Source of the DNA: Amphibacillus jilinensis Y1
GTDB lineage: Bacteria > Bacillota > Bacilli > Bacillales > Amphibacillaceae
Length of the DNA stretch: 64,000 nucleotides
NCBI RefSeq assembly: GCF_000306965.1
Contig: NZ_JH976434.1
Span: 1,121,836-1,185,835, forward strand
Direction of reading: 5' to 3'
This document shows, piece by piece, positions 43,651 to 53,389 of the stretch. Positions within the stretch are counted from its first letter, which is position 1. Each line of letters opens with the position of its first letter. The notes beneath the pieces were generated by a model. The model was not told where the DNA came from, ran no database searches, and was given only the letters and a program-made list of their open reading frames with translations. A program made the translations under genes and the position numbers.

Positions 43651-45297
43651 TCACTCAGCTATTTCGGCTTCAATTTCAGCTAGAATCTCGTCACCACCTT
43701 GACGATGCCACATCTCTACAAATGTATCGAAGTGATCGATCGATTCTACGCCTGTTACAATCTTGATAAATTCTTCTTCTTCCATTGAAAGTAAGTTACC
43801 ATAATATTGTTCAATAGCCGGTGTTGTCCCAAAGAATACGGGATGCACCCATTCAAAGTGATTATGATCAATTAGAGACTGACCTAACTTAAGACCTTTC
43901 ATACGCGAGTGATAAAGCGCCCAAGCCGCTGTTGAGGCCCCCTCTGGGTTATCATTGTATTCCATAATTGATAGCGCAATCGACTGATTCCTAGCATCTG
44001 GTATATCAGAGACTTCAATCTCTCCATTAAGTGCATCTCTGATCTCTGCATAATGTTCAAGTTCTGAGGTTGATCCAAGAATCTCCATGTTTAGCGGTCG
44101 TACAGCACCATCAACATCTAACACTTGATACTGATAAATGTCCGGGTATACCTCTTCGAGATTTGGCTCATTCTTTAACGTATCGTAGAACAGATTAATC
44201 ATCTTAATCAAAATATCTGGGTCACTAAAGTCTTTTCGCGCTACTGCAATTGAACCACTAGGATTTTGACTAGCGATATTAACTTTATGTTGATCGTCAA
44301 CTAACGTATAGGCTTCAAACACAACATCTGGATGCATTTCTTTAACATTGCTTAAGCCCCAATCTGGCATATGCCACGCTCCAGTTACAATTCCTGTTTG
44401 GCCGTTAACTGCTAGTGCCATGATGTCATCCCATGAACGTGTACCAAACTGGGGATCCAAAATCCCACGATCAAACCAGTCTTTAACCTGAGCCAAAGCT
44501 TCTTTGGTTTCTGGCATTAACGAACCATTGGTAATGTTTCCATCCGGACGCTCAATCCAGTTTCTTGGATAAGAACCAAATATCGAACCAATAGTTGTCA
44601 TGGTAAAGGCGCCACCGTAGCCGGGTTCATTTAACCAATGTGCTAACGGTATGCCGACTGGATTGCCCGTATGACCAGGATCCTCTTCAATAAATGTTTG
44701 TGCGAGGGATTCTAATTCTTCTATGGTAATTAATTTATCACCATCAGCATCAAAATCTAATTGAAGCTGATCAATCCAGTCTTGTCGAATCCAGATCATG
44801 TGCGGAGGCGTCACATTAACCGCTGCCGGAAGTCCATAAATGCGCCCCTCAAATGTTGTATCCTCTAGTGGATTAATGTCATAAGAGTCATAGAGCCCTT
44901 GAATATAATCACTCGCATGTTCTTCAAAAACATCTGTTAAATCCGCAATTAAATCGTTCTCATAAAGTTCTTCAAATTCCTCTTGGCTAACCTGCATCAT
45001 ATCAGGCAACTCTCCTGACGAGATTGCTAAAGCAACCTGGCGATCATAATCTTCTCCATTTGCTTCAAAATCATTAACAAGTTCAATGTCTAACACTTCT
45101 TCAGCAAGGCGCGTATAAGCATTATCTTCAAACGTGTCGCCTTCAGGTAACTTCGGATTGGTTGCTGTTTGCTTGCCTAATTTGACAATTAACTGACCGT
45201 CTTCATTATGCTCTGGCTCACTTTCTCCAACACAACCTAGTAAACTAAACAAACTAATTAACAAAACAAAATAGATCAAGCTTTTCTTGGTGTTCAT
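43651..45297 (-). CDS. Extracellular solute-binding lipoprotein, LplA type
   Basis: 548 residues from the ATG at 45297, with GGGGG 8 nt upstream. The lipoprotein signal MNTKKSLIYFVLLISLFSLLGCVGE has lipobox LLGC. The size (over 500 residues) and PPHMIWIRQDWIDQLQL are typical of LplA/YtcQ-class binding proteins for oligosaccharides. Several EF-hand-like acidic stretches are seen (DADGDKLITIEE), suggesting calcium binding. The protein is strongly acidic. It is first in the operon with two permeases and the YesL-like gene, and divergent from the YesM-like kinase. Confidence 0.9.
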   Translation of the reverse strand: MNTKKSLIYFVLLISLFSLLGCVGESEPEHNEDGQLIVKLGKQTATNPKLPEGDTFEDNAYTRLAEEVLDIELVNDFEANGEDYDRQVALAISSGELPDMMQVSQEEFEELYENDLIADLTDVFEEHASDYIQGLYDSYDINPLEDTTFEGRIYGLPAAVNVTPPHMIWIRQDWIDQLQLDFDADGDKLITIEELESLAQTFIEEDPGHTGNPVGIPLAHWLNEPGYGGAFTMTTIGSIFGSYPRNWIERPDGNITNGSLMPETKEALAQVKDWFDRGILDPQFGTRSWDDIMALAVNGQTGIVTGAWHMPDWGLSNVKEMHPDVVFEAYTLVDDQHKVNIASQNPSGSIAVARKDFSDPDILIKMINLFYDTLKNEPNLEEVYPDIYQYQVLDVDGAVRPLNMEILGSTSELEHYAEIRDALNGEIEVSDIPDARNQSIALSIMEYNDNPEGASTAAWALYHSRMKGLKLGQSLIDHNHFEWVHPVFFGTTPAIEQYYGNLLSMEEEEFIKIVTGVESIDHFDTFVEMWHRQGGDEILAEIEAEIAE

Positions 45298-45399
45298 TTT
45301 ACTAACCCCCATAAAATAAAATCATTGCCAAATTAATATGATCATATCAAGTATGCCTAACTTTAGTTTAACGCAATGGCATCGCCACACCTATATTAA

Positions 45400-45413
45400 A
45401 TAAACCGCTTTCA
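45400..45413. promoter_or_regulatory. Possible cre box of the LplA-type operon
   Basis: Minus strand TGAAAGCGGTTTAT, matching the cre core with end mismatches, about 100 nt before the binding-protein start codon. Confidence 0.4.
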
Positions 45414-45526
45414 TATCACTTTTTCCTGCTCCCCCTTCTCCGTATTGTGATTGCATGATTAGCGTGGTATGTTATAGGCGTTGAACCATTCACGACTAGT
45501 GATCCACGCGGAAAGGAAGCTTCAAG

Positions 45527-47242
45527 ATGAAAAAAATCAAACAATTTTATTTACAATTAAAAATTAAGAATAAAGTACTTATTATTAGTTTAATATCCGG
45601 CTTTTTTCCGCTTTTACTATTGGGCATATTCGGATATTTGCAAATAAACGAACTCTTACATAATCGGGAACAAGAAGTATTAGAAGAGACAATGAATCAC
45701 GCCATACTCCATTTGGATTATAAAATGAATGCTTACCATAATAGTTTGAACTATGTCTTACTCGATCATAATTTGAATACGGAGCTGACAAACGAGTTTA
45801 CCAATAATTACGAGATGTATTTATTTTTCCGTGATACATTAGAACCTTTATTTTTTAATACACTTTCTTTAAATCGAGACTTTGCCGGGATCACAGTCTA
45901 TACCGATCAAAAAATCAATCGATATGACCGATTCCTCCGTCCTTTATCAGAAATTGAAGCTAACGACTGGTATGAACAAATTCAGCGTACAACACGCCCT
46001 GTTTATTATGTATCTGAAAACCAAGATTTCCTAAACCTTTCAGCAGAGCTCTATACCCATGCAAAGGATACAACAAGCATTATTAATCTATCCATTTATT
46101 ATCATTCACTATTCGATTCGCTTTACAGCCTTTATGAGGATCAGTATGAAGTATTCATCTTTGATACGAATCAAAAGTTAATCTTTGATTTCCAAAAAAA
46201 TACGCAATCGGACCAAGCTTTTATTGATCCTGCTTCTATTCCTGATTTCCTTACAGATGCTTCCTTTAAGCAAAATTACATTTTTAAACAGGATCGCATT
46301 CCAAGTACAGATTGGTCGATTATGATCATGAGGCCAAAGCATTCCATTAACCAATCGATTATGAGCATTGCCGTTACTTTCATTATTGTGACGCTAACCA
46401 GTTTATTTTTGTTAGTCTTACTTGTTTATCTATTTTCAAGAATTATTGTTCGTCCATTAGAAAACCTAGCCTTAAATATGAAAGCTATTGACTCAGGTAA
46501 CTTTAATGTCACCGTTACAACCAACTCAAACGATGAAATTAGCACACTTATTCATATGTTCAAAAAAATGGTTGGAAGAGTCGAGCATCTTATTAATGAA
46601 GTCTATATCTCAAAGATTGAAAAGCAGGAATATGAGTTAAAAGCCTTACAAGCTCAAATTAACCCGCATTTCTTTTATAATGCTCTATCCCTCATTAATA
46701 GTAAGGCCATTTTAGCCGACCAAGTAGACATTAGTCTGATGACCCAATATTTATCTACGTTTTATCGTACAACCTTAAACCGTGGCAAGGATTATATTAC
46801 AATCAAAGAAGAACTAGAAAATGTCCGGTCGTACTTAAAGATTCAACATATGATGCATAATCAATCATTTGATTATTATCTAAATATTGATGATCAGTTA
46901 TTGACGTATCAAATGCCTAACTTGACTTTACAGCCTTTAGTCGAAAACGCAATCCATCATGGATTAGATCATAAAGAAATCGGTCTGAAGGGTATTGTAT
47001 CAATAGATGGAAAACTAGATCATGATCAAATTGTCTTTATTGTGAGTGATAATGGCAAAGGGATGAATCAAGAACAAGTTGATCAAATTTTAACTACTAA
47101 AACGAAGGGCTATGGCGCTCGAAATGTTCATAATCGAATCCAGTTAAACTATGGCAATGCTTTTGGCCTCGAATATGTTAGCTACCTAAATAAAGGCACA
47201 CATGTGACCGTTAGATTACCCCTAATAAAAAATGAGTCGTAA
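45527..47242 (+). CDS. Sensor histidine kinase, YesM type
   Basis: 571 residues. The order is: transmembrane helix (about 16-36), an extracytoplasmic sensor of 245 residues, second helix (about 285-305), HAMP (about 305-358), and a His_kinase domain LKALQAQINPHFFYNALSLI with the phospho-accepting His near residue 381. The ATPase domain has LVENAIHHGLD (N box), DNGKGM and GYGARNVHNRIQL. AAGGAAG lies upstream of the ATG. It would sense an extracellular sugar and phosphorylate the YesN-type regulator encoded convergently downstream. It is divergent from the importer operon it probably helps control. Confidence 0.9.
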   Translation: MKKIKQFYLQLKIKNKVLIISLISGFFPLLLLGIFGYLQINELLHNREQEVLEETMNHAILHLDYKMNAYHNSLNYVLLDHNLNTELTNEFTNNYEMYLFFRDTLEPLFFNTLSLNRDFAGITVYTDQKINRYDRFLRPLSEIEANDWYEQIQRTTRPVYYVSENQDFLNLSAELYTHAKDTTSIINLSIYYHSLFDSLYSLYEDQYEVFIFDTNQKLIFDFQKNTQSDQAFIDPASIPDFLTDASFKQNYIFKQDRIPSTDWSIMIMRPKHSINQSIMSIAVTFIIVTLTSLFLLVLLVYLFSRIIVRPLENLALNMKAIDSGNFNVTVTTNSNDEISTLIHMFKKMVGRVEHLINEVYISKIEKQEYELKALQAQINPHFFYNALSLINSKAILADQVDISLMTQYLSTFYRTTLNRGKDYITIKEELENVRSYLKIQHMMHNQSFDYYLNIDDQLLTYQMPNLTLQPLVENAIHHGLDHKEIGLKGIVSIDGKLDHDQIVFIVSDNGKGMNQEQVDQILTTKTKGYGARNVHNRIQLNYGNAFGLEYVSYLNKGTHVTVRLPLIKNES

Positions 47243-47262
47243 AGTGCTAACGACTCATTTCT
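47231..47262 (+). terminator. Terminator overlapping the end of the kinase gene
   Basis: AATGAGTCGT...ACGACTCATT stem that includes the stop codon, followed by a few T. It may also act for the convergent regulator gene. Confidence 0.55.
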
Positions 47263-47414
47263 GGTATGATTGACCATTATACTGGTGTTGTCTACAGATT
47301 AAATCAACTTTTCACATCTGTATCTCGTTACATTTTCGATAACAGCGCCCCCAATCCTACGAGAGCATTTAAAGTTCATTTTTAGTAAACAGCTGTAAAC
47401 AGTCTATTGGGTAT

Positions 47415-48929
47415 TTATTGCTCTTTTGACATAGGCAAATGAAGGTGCTTTTGTCGATACTTCTCAGGAGGAAAACCTGCCTCTTCTCTAAACGTCTTAA
47501 CAAAGTACGGATAATTTGTGTACCCCACTTTTACTGCGATGTCTGCCACCTTTAAACTTGTATTTACCAACAATGCCTTAGCTTCCGCTATTCGAATCTG
47601 CTTAATGTATCGAGTAATACCGATCCCCTCTTCTTTTTTGAAAAGATCACTTAAATATCGCGGTGATAAAGAAACTTGCTCTGCTAACAATTCAAGATAT
47701 AACTCTTGGTGATAGTGCGTAATAATGTACTTCTTAACATTCTGAATCGATAAGTTAGTGGAAGCATAGACTTCATTTAAATAGCTGTTAATACCCGCTA
47801 TAATTGATTCGACAATCACAATAATTTCTTCGAGATGATTAGCCTCAATAATTTTCTTTATCATGGTTTCTTTATTCTCTGGTAAGCTGATCAGCGTTTC
47901 GCTGCTAAGTCGCTCAATAAAATTAGCATAAGAGAAGCGAATAAATGGTATCGATACAGTTGGACGATAGGTGTAATAGTCTAAAAATGCTAGAATGTTT
48001 TGCTTAAAAGCACTTTTGTCTCCAAGTTTAATGGCCTTTATCACCTCAGACATTAACAAATTCTCTTGATCAACATCTTGACATGGGTTAGATGGGTCAG
48101 TGATCGTTCTTCCATATTGATAGAAGGCTTTTTCTTCTAGTTTTTTTTCAGCCTTATAAAAATGTTGATGCAGATTCTCTACTGAATCAATCCGCACGGT
48201 TATTTGATAGATCAACTTATGACCAAGAGCTGTATTCAGGTTTGCCATGGCTTGCTGAATTGCTTCAAAATGATCCTGCCTATGAAAGTAAATAATGAAT
48301 TGGTTTGCACTATGTTTAAAATAATCGGCACCCTCTAATTGCCTTACATATTGGTCAATTTGTGGCGTATGTTCCGAGCTTACATACCCCTTGATTTGGC
48401 AGAAAACATAATAATAAATCGTATTTATGAAATCAAAACTAATAAATGGATATTGCTTTTTAAGACTAAACAGAGGAACTTCATTAATCAGCTCTCTAAT
48501 AATATGTTTTTGTAATGCACGCTCTCTTTTTTCATCTGTTAATTTAGCATTTTCCTTTTGATCTAATTCCTCGACAATTTGATTGATCGAATTAAAAAAT
48601 TCATGTGGTTGAACAGGCTTAAGCATATAGGTTGTTGCATTAACTAATAGTGCCGTTTTCAAATGGTTATAATCATCATGTCCACTGAAAAAGATAATCT
48701 TCAATTCTGGATGATTCACCTTAGCATATTCTGCTAATTCAGTTCCCATCATAAAAGGCATTTTTACATCTGTAATCAAAATATCGATTGCATGCTGATC
48801 TAAAAAATCCAACCCCTCTTTTCCATTTCTTGCTTCAAGAATGTTAAACAGGTTAGGCCATTGATTTAAGAGAAATTTAATCATCTCACGTTCTTGTTTC
48901 TCATCGTCTAAAACCAGAATATTATACAT
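47415..48929 (-). CDS. Response regulator with AraC-type output, YesN type
   Basis: 504 residues from the ATG at 48929, with GGAGGG 5 nt upstream. The receiver (1-120) has DDEKQE, the phosphorylated Asp in ILITDVKMPF (about 54), and KPVQP. A long middle region of about 270 residues follows. The C-terminal AraC domain (about 400-500) includes LELLAEQVSLSPRYLSDLFKKEEGIGITRYIKQIRI and VADIAVKVGYTNYPYFVKTFREEAGFPPEKYR. It is the likely partner of the YesM-type kinase and activator of the importer operon. In Bacillus yesM and yesN are tandem; here they converge. Confidence 0.9.
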   Translation of the reverse strand: MYNILVLDDEKQEREMIKFLLNQWPNLFNILEARNGKEGLDFLDQHAIDILITDVKMPFMMGTELAEYAKVNHPELKIIFFSGHDDYNHLKTALLVNATTYMLKPVQPHEFFNSINQIVEELDQKENAKLTDEKRERALQKHIIRELINEVPLFSLKKQYPFISFDFINTIYYYVFCQIKGYVSSEHTPQIDQYVRQLEGADYFKHSANQFIIYFHRQDHFEAIQQAMANLNTALGHKLIYQITVRIDSVENLHQHFYKAEKKLEEKAFYQYGRTITDPSNPCQDVDQENLLMSEVIKAIKLGDKSAFKQNILAFLDYYTYRPTVSIPFIRFSYANFIERLSSETLISLPENKETMIKKIIEANHLEEIIVIVESIIAGINSYLNEVYASTNLSIQNVKKYIITHYHQELYLELLAEQVSLSPRYLSDLFKKEEGIGITRYIKQIRIAEAKALLVNTSLKVADIAVKVGYTNYPYFVKTFREEAGFPPEKYRQKHLHLPMSKEQ

Positions 48930-49361
48930 GCTGCCCTCCATCCAATGAAATTGACTAGAGTTTAACCCCCTACTTCAAATCTCAGACTAGGGGATGGTTA
49001 TGAAATGGTATAATCAACGTTGGTTAGCCAGAGAATGCGTTTCCCCCTTCTACCCGTCTATAAGTCGCTCAAGGCATGGTGTTGGTGTTTTTCACCGTCT
49101 GGATCGCCAAGTACACTAGAACATGTTTTGACAATTGGCCCACTTATAAGGCCCGCAGTATTTTAAAATTCTTTATCAAATCCTGATCAGGTAAAGTAAG
49201 AATATCCGATCACTAAAAGCACTAATGGTTAAGCCACTATTTGTTAATCTTTTCAAGCATGCCCCTCATTTAGCCTCGCTTCCCAGTAACTCAAAAGGCT
49301 TAGCATACTCGCCTGCTTGTGCCAATTTCACTAGCATCTATAATCCTGCGTCCTCTAACAT
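48930..49361. other. Intergenic region upstream of the YesN-type gene
   Basis: No intact gene. A minus-strand frame of 23 codons (MLVKLAQAGEYAKPFELLGSEAK, about 49255-49345) just after the ThuA gene could be the C-terminal remnant of an enzyme, but I cannot identify it. Confidence 0.3.
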
Positions 49362-50084
49362 TTATGATTTTTCTGATATCCTCTCAAGTGACTGTACATT
49401 CCCATACTTATGGATGGGTGTGTCCAGTGGAGCAGCCCAGTTCACCGCATTTTTTATTACCGTTTGAACATTTTGATCGTAATAAGTTGGGTACGTTTCA
49501 TGTCCTGGACGGAAATAAAACACTTTACCCTTGCCACGTTGATAAGTCACACCGCTTCGGCATACTTCGCCACCTTCAAACCAGCTAATAAAAATGAGTT
49601 GGTCAGGAACTGGGATATCAAAGTGCTCGCCATACATTTCTTCTTTTTCAAGTTCAAAATATTGATCCAATCCTACAGTAATCGGATGACTTGGATCTAC
49701 CACCCATAGTCGCTCCCGTTCATCAGCTTCACGCCACTTTAAATCACAGCCTGTTCCCATTAATTTTTTAAATATTTTCGAAAAGTGCCCTGAGTGCAAC
49801 ACGATTAAGCCCATTCCCTCTAAGACACGTTGATGAATTTTTTCAACAAGCTGATCTTCAACCTCATGGTGTGCAAGGTGCCCCCACCAAATTAAAACAT
49901 CCGTATTAGCCAGCTTATTTTCAGTTAAACCATGCTCTGGCTCATCTAATGTAGCTGTTGACACATCGTGCCCAGCCTCCATTAGAAATTCAGCAATTGC
50001 TCCATGAATGCCATCTGGGTAAATGTCGGCAACCACTGGGTTTTGTTTCTCGTGACGGTTCTCATTCCACACGACAACTTTCAT
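49362..50084 (-). CDS. ThuA-family protein (trehalose-utilisation/type 1 GATase-like fold)
   Basis: 240 residues. [52 protein letters not shown] and [17 protein letters not shown] are the hallmark blocks of ThuA proteins, which share the glutamine-amidotransferase-like fold. [13 protein letters not shown] near the C-terminus completes the pattern. In rhizobia ThuA works with a Gfo/Idh dehydrogenase in disaccharide catabolism through 3-keto sugars. AAGGAG lies 8 nt before the ATG. A cre box lies 213 nt upstream, so it is probably catabolite-repressed. Confidence 0.88.
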   Translation of the reverse strand: MKVVVWNENRHEKQNPVVADIYPDGIHGAIAEFLMEAGHDVSTATLDEPEHGLTENKLANTDVLIWWGHLAHHEVEDQLVEKIHQRVLEGMGLIVLHSGHFSKIFKKLMGTGCDLKWREADERERLWVVDPSHPITVGLDQYFELEKEEMYGEHFDIPVPDQLIFISWFEGGEVCRSGVTYQRGKGKVFYFRPGHETYPTYYDQNVQTVIKNAVNWAAPLDTPIHKYGNVQSLERISEKS

Positions 50085-50296
50085 ATCCCATTCTCCTTTT
50101 CTATTTTGTTAACGATGATCATTAAAATTTGAATGCGTCATTTTTCTCTACTGATAAATGGCATTAATCACCTCTCCGGCGCTAGTGCGTTACAAACAGC
50201 CACTAAAGTTGTATCCTCGCGCTTTACACAGATGCGACAAGCATATTAAAAACATGACTACATCAATAATCCACATCTGCATTTTTACTGCATTAT
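50085..50296. other. Upstream region of the ThuA gene
   Basis: A leader of about 200 nt between the cre/-10 element and the start codon; no gene seen. Confidence 0.35.
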
Positions 50297-50310
50297 ATAA
50301 AGCGCTTACA
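50297..50310. promoter_or_regulatory. cre box upstream of the ThuA gene
   Basis: Minus strand TGTAAGCGCTTTAT, adjoining a TATAAT (minus strand, 50292-50297). The box fills the spacer of that putative promoter, whose -35 is poor. Confidence 0.55.
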
Positions 50311-50405
50311 AAAAACAATCTGATCTGGTGAAACAGTCTATACCCACATCCTAATGTTATATTGTTATTTTTTATATAGACGATATAACAAATACGTACA
50401 CTATT

Positions 50406-50606
50406 TTGCTAAAAGAAATTGAGCAGGTGGTTAAATGCTTAGAGAAAAATGCATGTGATATTCATGCCATTATCAAGATAAATGATAAAATAAACGGCTA
50501 TCCAGAAGATAACCGTTTATTAATCGTTCTTAACTTAATGACCGCTTCTAAACTTAAACCTGAATTTCCAACATTTGTTTCTTTTGCAAAAAATGTGTTA
50601 GAATAA
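50406..50606 (+). CDS. Short unidentified protein, possibly truncated
   Basis: A frame of 66 codons starting at TTG (LKEIEQVVKCLEKNACDIHAIIKINDKI...). No ribosome site precedes the TTG and the frame stays open about 40 nt further upstream, so it may be the end of a decayed gene. Composition looks protein-like (amphipathic helices), but no family is recognised. Confidence 0.35.
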   Translation: MLKEIEQVVKCLEKNACDIHAIIKINDKINGYPEDNRLLIVLNLMTASKLKPEFPTFVSFAKNVLE

Positions 50607-50711
50607 GTGAATAATGAGCTAACCAAAACAAAAGCTATTAATATCATAAGCTTTTTCAAACCATTTAATTACGTCGAAATTTAGCACCGATTATAGGGAG
50701 TTTATCATAAT

Positions 50712-51065
50712 ATGACAATAACAAAAAACAGAAAATACAAGTATATTTTTATCATAATTATTGCTTTATCTCTATTCATAGGAGGAACAATTTTTATGTT
50801 TTTCTACAACAAGAAAAAAGATTGTACTGAAATAATAGATTCATACATCTCTGAAAATAACTATGAAGACCTTATTAAAGAAAAAGACATTGTATTTAAC
50901 TCAAAACAAGGAAATTATAACGCAGAAGTTGTTTTCAAAGATGAATCGGAAAATTTCTATGAATTTTACGTAGAACCATCTACAAACACTGTATACGCAG
51001 CTGCATTTGACAGTGAAAATGTAGAAATTACAGATAAATCAAAAGCAAAATATATTGATAATTAA
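50712..51065 (+). CDS. DUF3139-like small membrane-anchored protein
   Basis: 117 residues. A transmembrane helix near the N-terminus (YIFIIIIALSLFIGGTIFMFFY, about 11-32) precedes a small soluble domain (YISENNYEDLIKEKDIVFNSKQGNYNAEVVFKDESENFYEFYVEP...) of the DUF3139 pattern. GGGAG lies about 11 nt before the ATG. Monocistronic; function unknown. Confidence 0.7.
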   Translation: MTITKNRKYKYIFIIIIALSLFIGGTIFMFFYNKKKDCTEIIDSYISENNYEDLIKEKDIVFNSKQGNYNAEVVFKDESENFYEFYVEPSTNTVYAAAFDSENVEITDKSKAKYIDN

Positions 51066-51157
51066 CTAAAAGGCAAGTCAACAAAACTTGATGGTTTAAC
51101 CATTATCAGTCCAAGTTCTGGATGCCGTCACCTAATGATTTGACCAGACTTGCTAAC

Positions 51158-51421
51158 CTATGACATTATTTTTCTCCAGACGTTAGTGACAATAACATAA
51201 ATGAGATAGAGAGTTCCTAGTATTAATACCAAACTCCCTACGACATTAAACAGCTCATCTTGATAGATGTTTAAAAAATTCACTCCCATTCTATCAAGTG
51301 TGCCAAAAAAATTTTCAGTTCCAATTGTATTAAAATTAATTAAATCCATTAAAAACATAATTAAATGGAGAAAAAATATTGTGATTAACCCAGAGAACAC
51401 TTGTATAATTGTGTTTTTCAT
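51158..51421 (-). CDS. Small membrane protein of unknown function
   Basis: 87 residues with two transmembrane segments (about 6-27 and 58-80) and a polar loop (NFNTIGTENFFGTLDRMGVNFLNIYQDE). AAAGGGG lies about 11 nt before the ATG. It lies 125 nt after the ABC permease gene on the same strand and might belong to that operon. No family recognised. Confidence 0.55.
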   Translation of the reverse strand: MKNTIIQVFSGLITIFFLHLIMFLMDLINFNTIGTENFFGTLDRMGVNFLNIYQDELFNVVGSLVLILGTLYLIYVIVTNVWRKIMS

Positions 51422-51546
51422 GTTTTAAACAACCCCTTTGTCAACCGATTTTATTTACGATCTTTTAATCGCAGCCGCAAGAAGGGCTTTTATTTATCCG
51501 TTGGTCTTCGATAAACATAGTACAGATTATCAATTCATTTCTTTTC

Positions 51547-52161
51547 TTAAAGCGCTTTTCTTTGGTAAATATAAGTGGTAATCCCCCAAGAAGCAGTATA
51601 GAGAAAGATAATAATTACAGCCGATCCCATATACATAACCGTGGTGGATAAATTAATAATAAAATCAGCAACTACAGTTATATTATCCATTAAAAATATT
51701 ACAATAGGAGGTCCTATACCAGCTAATAGGAGAAAACTAATGAGAACAACGGAATAGATATAGCCTGGTTTGAATATATAAAATAGCGGAAATGTAAATG
51801 CGGAAAATAACAGGAATAAGCAACAAGCAACAGCGATATCAGTTAAACGAAAAGGAATACCAAAAAGAAACAATTCCAAACTTGTCACTCCGATAGCTAA
51901 AATCATATAGATCATCGCACCAATATAGCGTGACGCGATTATTTCTTTCCGTGTATAAGGTAAAGAATTTAATAATATATTTGTTTCTACTTTTTCATCA
52001 TAAGCAAATGCATTAAATGGAATAAATATACTAGCAACAAGAAAAGTCAGAGCTGGGTGCGCGTCCATAATAATAAAAAAAGTAATAAAAGGGATAAAGA
52101 TTAACATTTGTCGCTTTTGTAATATGACATCTCGCCTAATCAAATTAAACACGTTGTACAC
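51547..52161 (-). CDS. ABC-2 type transporter permease
   Basis: 204 residues with six hydrophobic segments. FNAFAYDEKVETNILLNSLPYTRKEIIASRYIG is the characteristic ABC-2 permease block that contacts the ATPase. The start overlaps the ATPase gene by 17 nt. With the ATPase it forms an exporter of the YtrA/YtrB-type operon organisation (GntR, ATPase, permease). The substrate is unknown; relatives respond to cell-wall antibiotics. Confidence 0.85.
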   Translation of the reverse strand: MYNVFNLIRRDVILQKRQMLIFIPFITFFIIMDAHPALTFLVASIFIPFNAFAYDEKVETNILLNSLPYTRKEIIASRYIGAMIYMILAIGVTSLELFLFGIPFRLTDIAVACCLFLLFSAFTFPLFYIFKPGYIYSVVLISFLLLAGIGPPIVIFLMDNITVVADFIINLSTTVMYMGSAVIIIFLYTASWGITTYIYQRKAL

Positions 52162-53011
52162 CCTCTTTCATGTAAACCATAATATCTTCTAATGACGCTT
52201 GTTCAATGACAACCGAATCACCAAATATCTTTTTTGCTTGTTGAACATTACCGGTCAATGCTTCAAAGCCTGTTGGTGCACGATGAACACGAATTAAAGC
52301 CTTTTCCGTGTCTCTGTCTAAAAGATCCATTCTCCCTTTAACGAGTGCATAGTTTTCAGCTATATCATGAATAGACTGATTAAATATTAATTCTCCTCTA
52401 TTTATAAATGCAAGATAATCTGCAATGCGATTTAAATCTGTAGTCATATGAGTAGAGAAGAAAATGGTACGATTGCCGTCCACCATTAATTCTTGTAATA
52501 AATCAAGCAGTTCCCTTCTAAAAATAGGGTCTAATCCCGCTGTTGGTTCATCCATTATTATCAACTCTGCATGATGTGACAAGGCAATAGCCAATGACGC
52601 CTTCATTTGCATCCCTTTTGAAAATGTTTTAATCGCTTTTTTTAGTGGTAATTCAAATTGTTCCATATATTGATAAAAAAGTTTATCATCCCATTGTTTA
52701 TAAGAAGGTCCAACTATACGTTTAATATCTAACAAATTTAACCCTTCAAAAAAAACATTACCATCGTATACAAACCCCATACGTTCTTTCATCGCCTTTT
52801 CATGCGTCTTATAATCCATACCAAATACCTTTACTTCACCGGCATCAGGCTTTAACAAATTCATCATTAACTTTATCGTTGTTGTTTTCCCTGCACCATT
52901 TGCTCCTATAAACCCAGTAACAAACCCCTTTTTCACTTGTAAGTTAATGTTGTTCACTGAAAAGTCTTTGAAGTTTTTTGTTACATTTTCTAATTCAACC
53001 ACATGCTCCAT
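52145..53011 (-). CDS. ABC transporter ATP-binding protein
   Basis: 288 residues. Walker A is GANGAGKTT (about 36-44), the Q loop lies near FVYDGNVFFEG, and the signature motif is degenerate (FSKGMQMKASLAIALSH). Walker B is LIIMDEPTAGLD, with the H loop at FFSTHMTTD. The C-terminal 70 residues form an extension common in exporter ATPases. It lies 3 nt after the GntR gene and overlaps the permease gene. Confidence 0.92.
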   Translation of the reverse strand: MEHVVELENVTKNFKDFSVNNINLQVKKGFVTGFIGANGAGKTTTIKLMMNLLKPDAGEVKVFGMDYKTHEKAMKERMGFVYDGNVFFEGLNLLDIKRIVGPSYKQWDDKLFYQYMEQFELPLKKAIKTFSKGMQMKASLAIALSHHAELIIMDEPTAGLDPIFRRELLDLLQELMVDGNRTIFFSTHMTTDLNRIADYLAFINRGELIFNQSIHDIAENYALVKGRMDLLDRDTEKALIRVHRAPTGFEALTGNVQQAKKIFGDSVVIEQASLEDIMVYMKEGVQRV

Positions 53012-53014
53012 TAT

Positions 53015-53389
53015 TTATCCCTCCTCGTATAAAAGCTTCAGCAATTGTTGTAAGTCATCTATGGTCAATCCAATTTGCCTACTATTCACTATGACAGCGT
53101 TCAACTGCTCCTCAATGACTTTGAGTTTCTTCTCTCTAATGATGTCTAAATTTTGCTCCGCCACAAAAGAGCCCTTACCAACAATAGAATATATAAATCC
53201 TGCCTTTTCCAATTCTTCGTAGGCACGCTTTGTAGTTATAACACTAATTTTTAAATCCTTTGCGAGTACACGCATTGAAGGTAACGATTCCCCCTCTCTT
53301 AGATCACCCGCTAAAATAGACGATTTAATTTGATTGGTAATTTGTACATATATCGGCTCCTTTGAACTGTTTGATATAATAATTTGCAT
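53015..53389 (-). CDS. GntR-family regulator, YtrA type
   Basis: 124 residues. The winged helix is IYVQITNQIKSSILAGDLREGESLPSMRVLAKDLKISVITTKRAYEELEKAGFI (about 13-68), followed by a short dimerisation tail of about 45 residues (KKLKVIEEQLNAVIVNSRQIGLTIDDLQQLLKLLYEEG) as in the YtrA subfamily. It is first in the operon and probably represses the exporter genes that follow within 3 nt. Confidence 0.9.
   Translation of the reverse strand: MQIIISNSSKEPIYVQITNQIKSSILAGDLREGESLPSMRVLAKDLKISVITTKRAYEELEKAGFIYSIVGKGSFVAEQNLDIIREKKLKVIEEQLNAVIVNSRQIGLTIDDLQQLLKLLYEEG

Noticed and set aside
49225..49467. 80-codon plus-strand frame overlapping the ThuA gene end
   Set aside because: It is antisense to the ThuA coding region and has no ribosome site.
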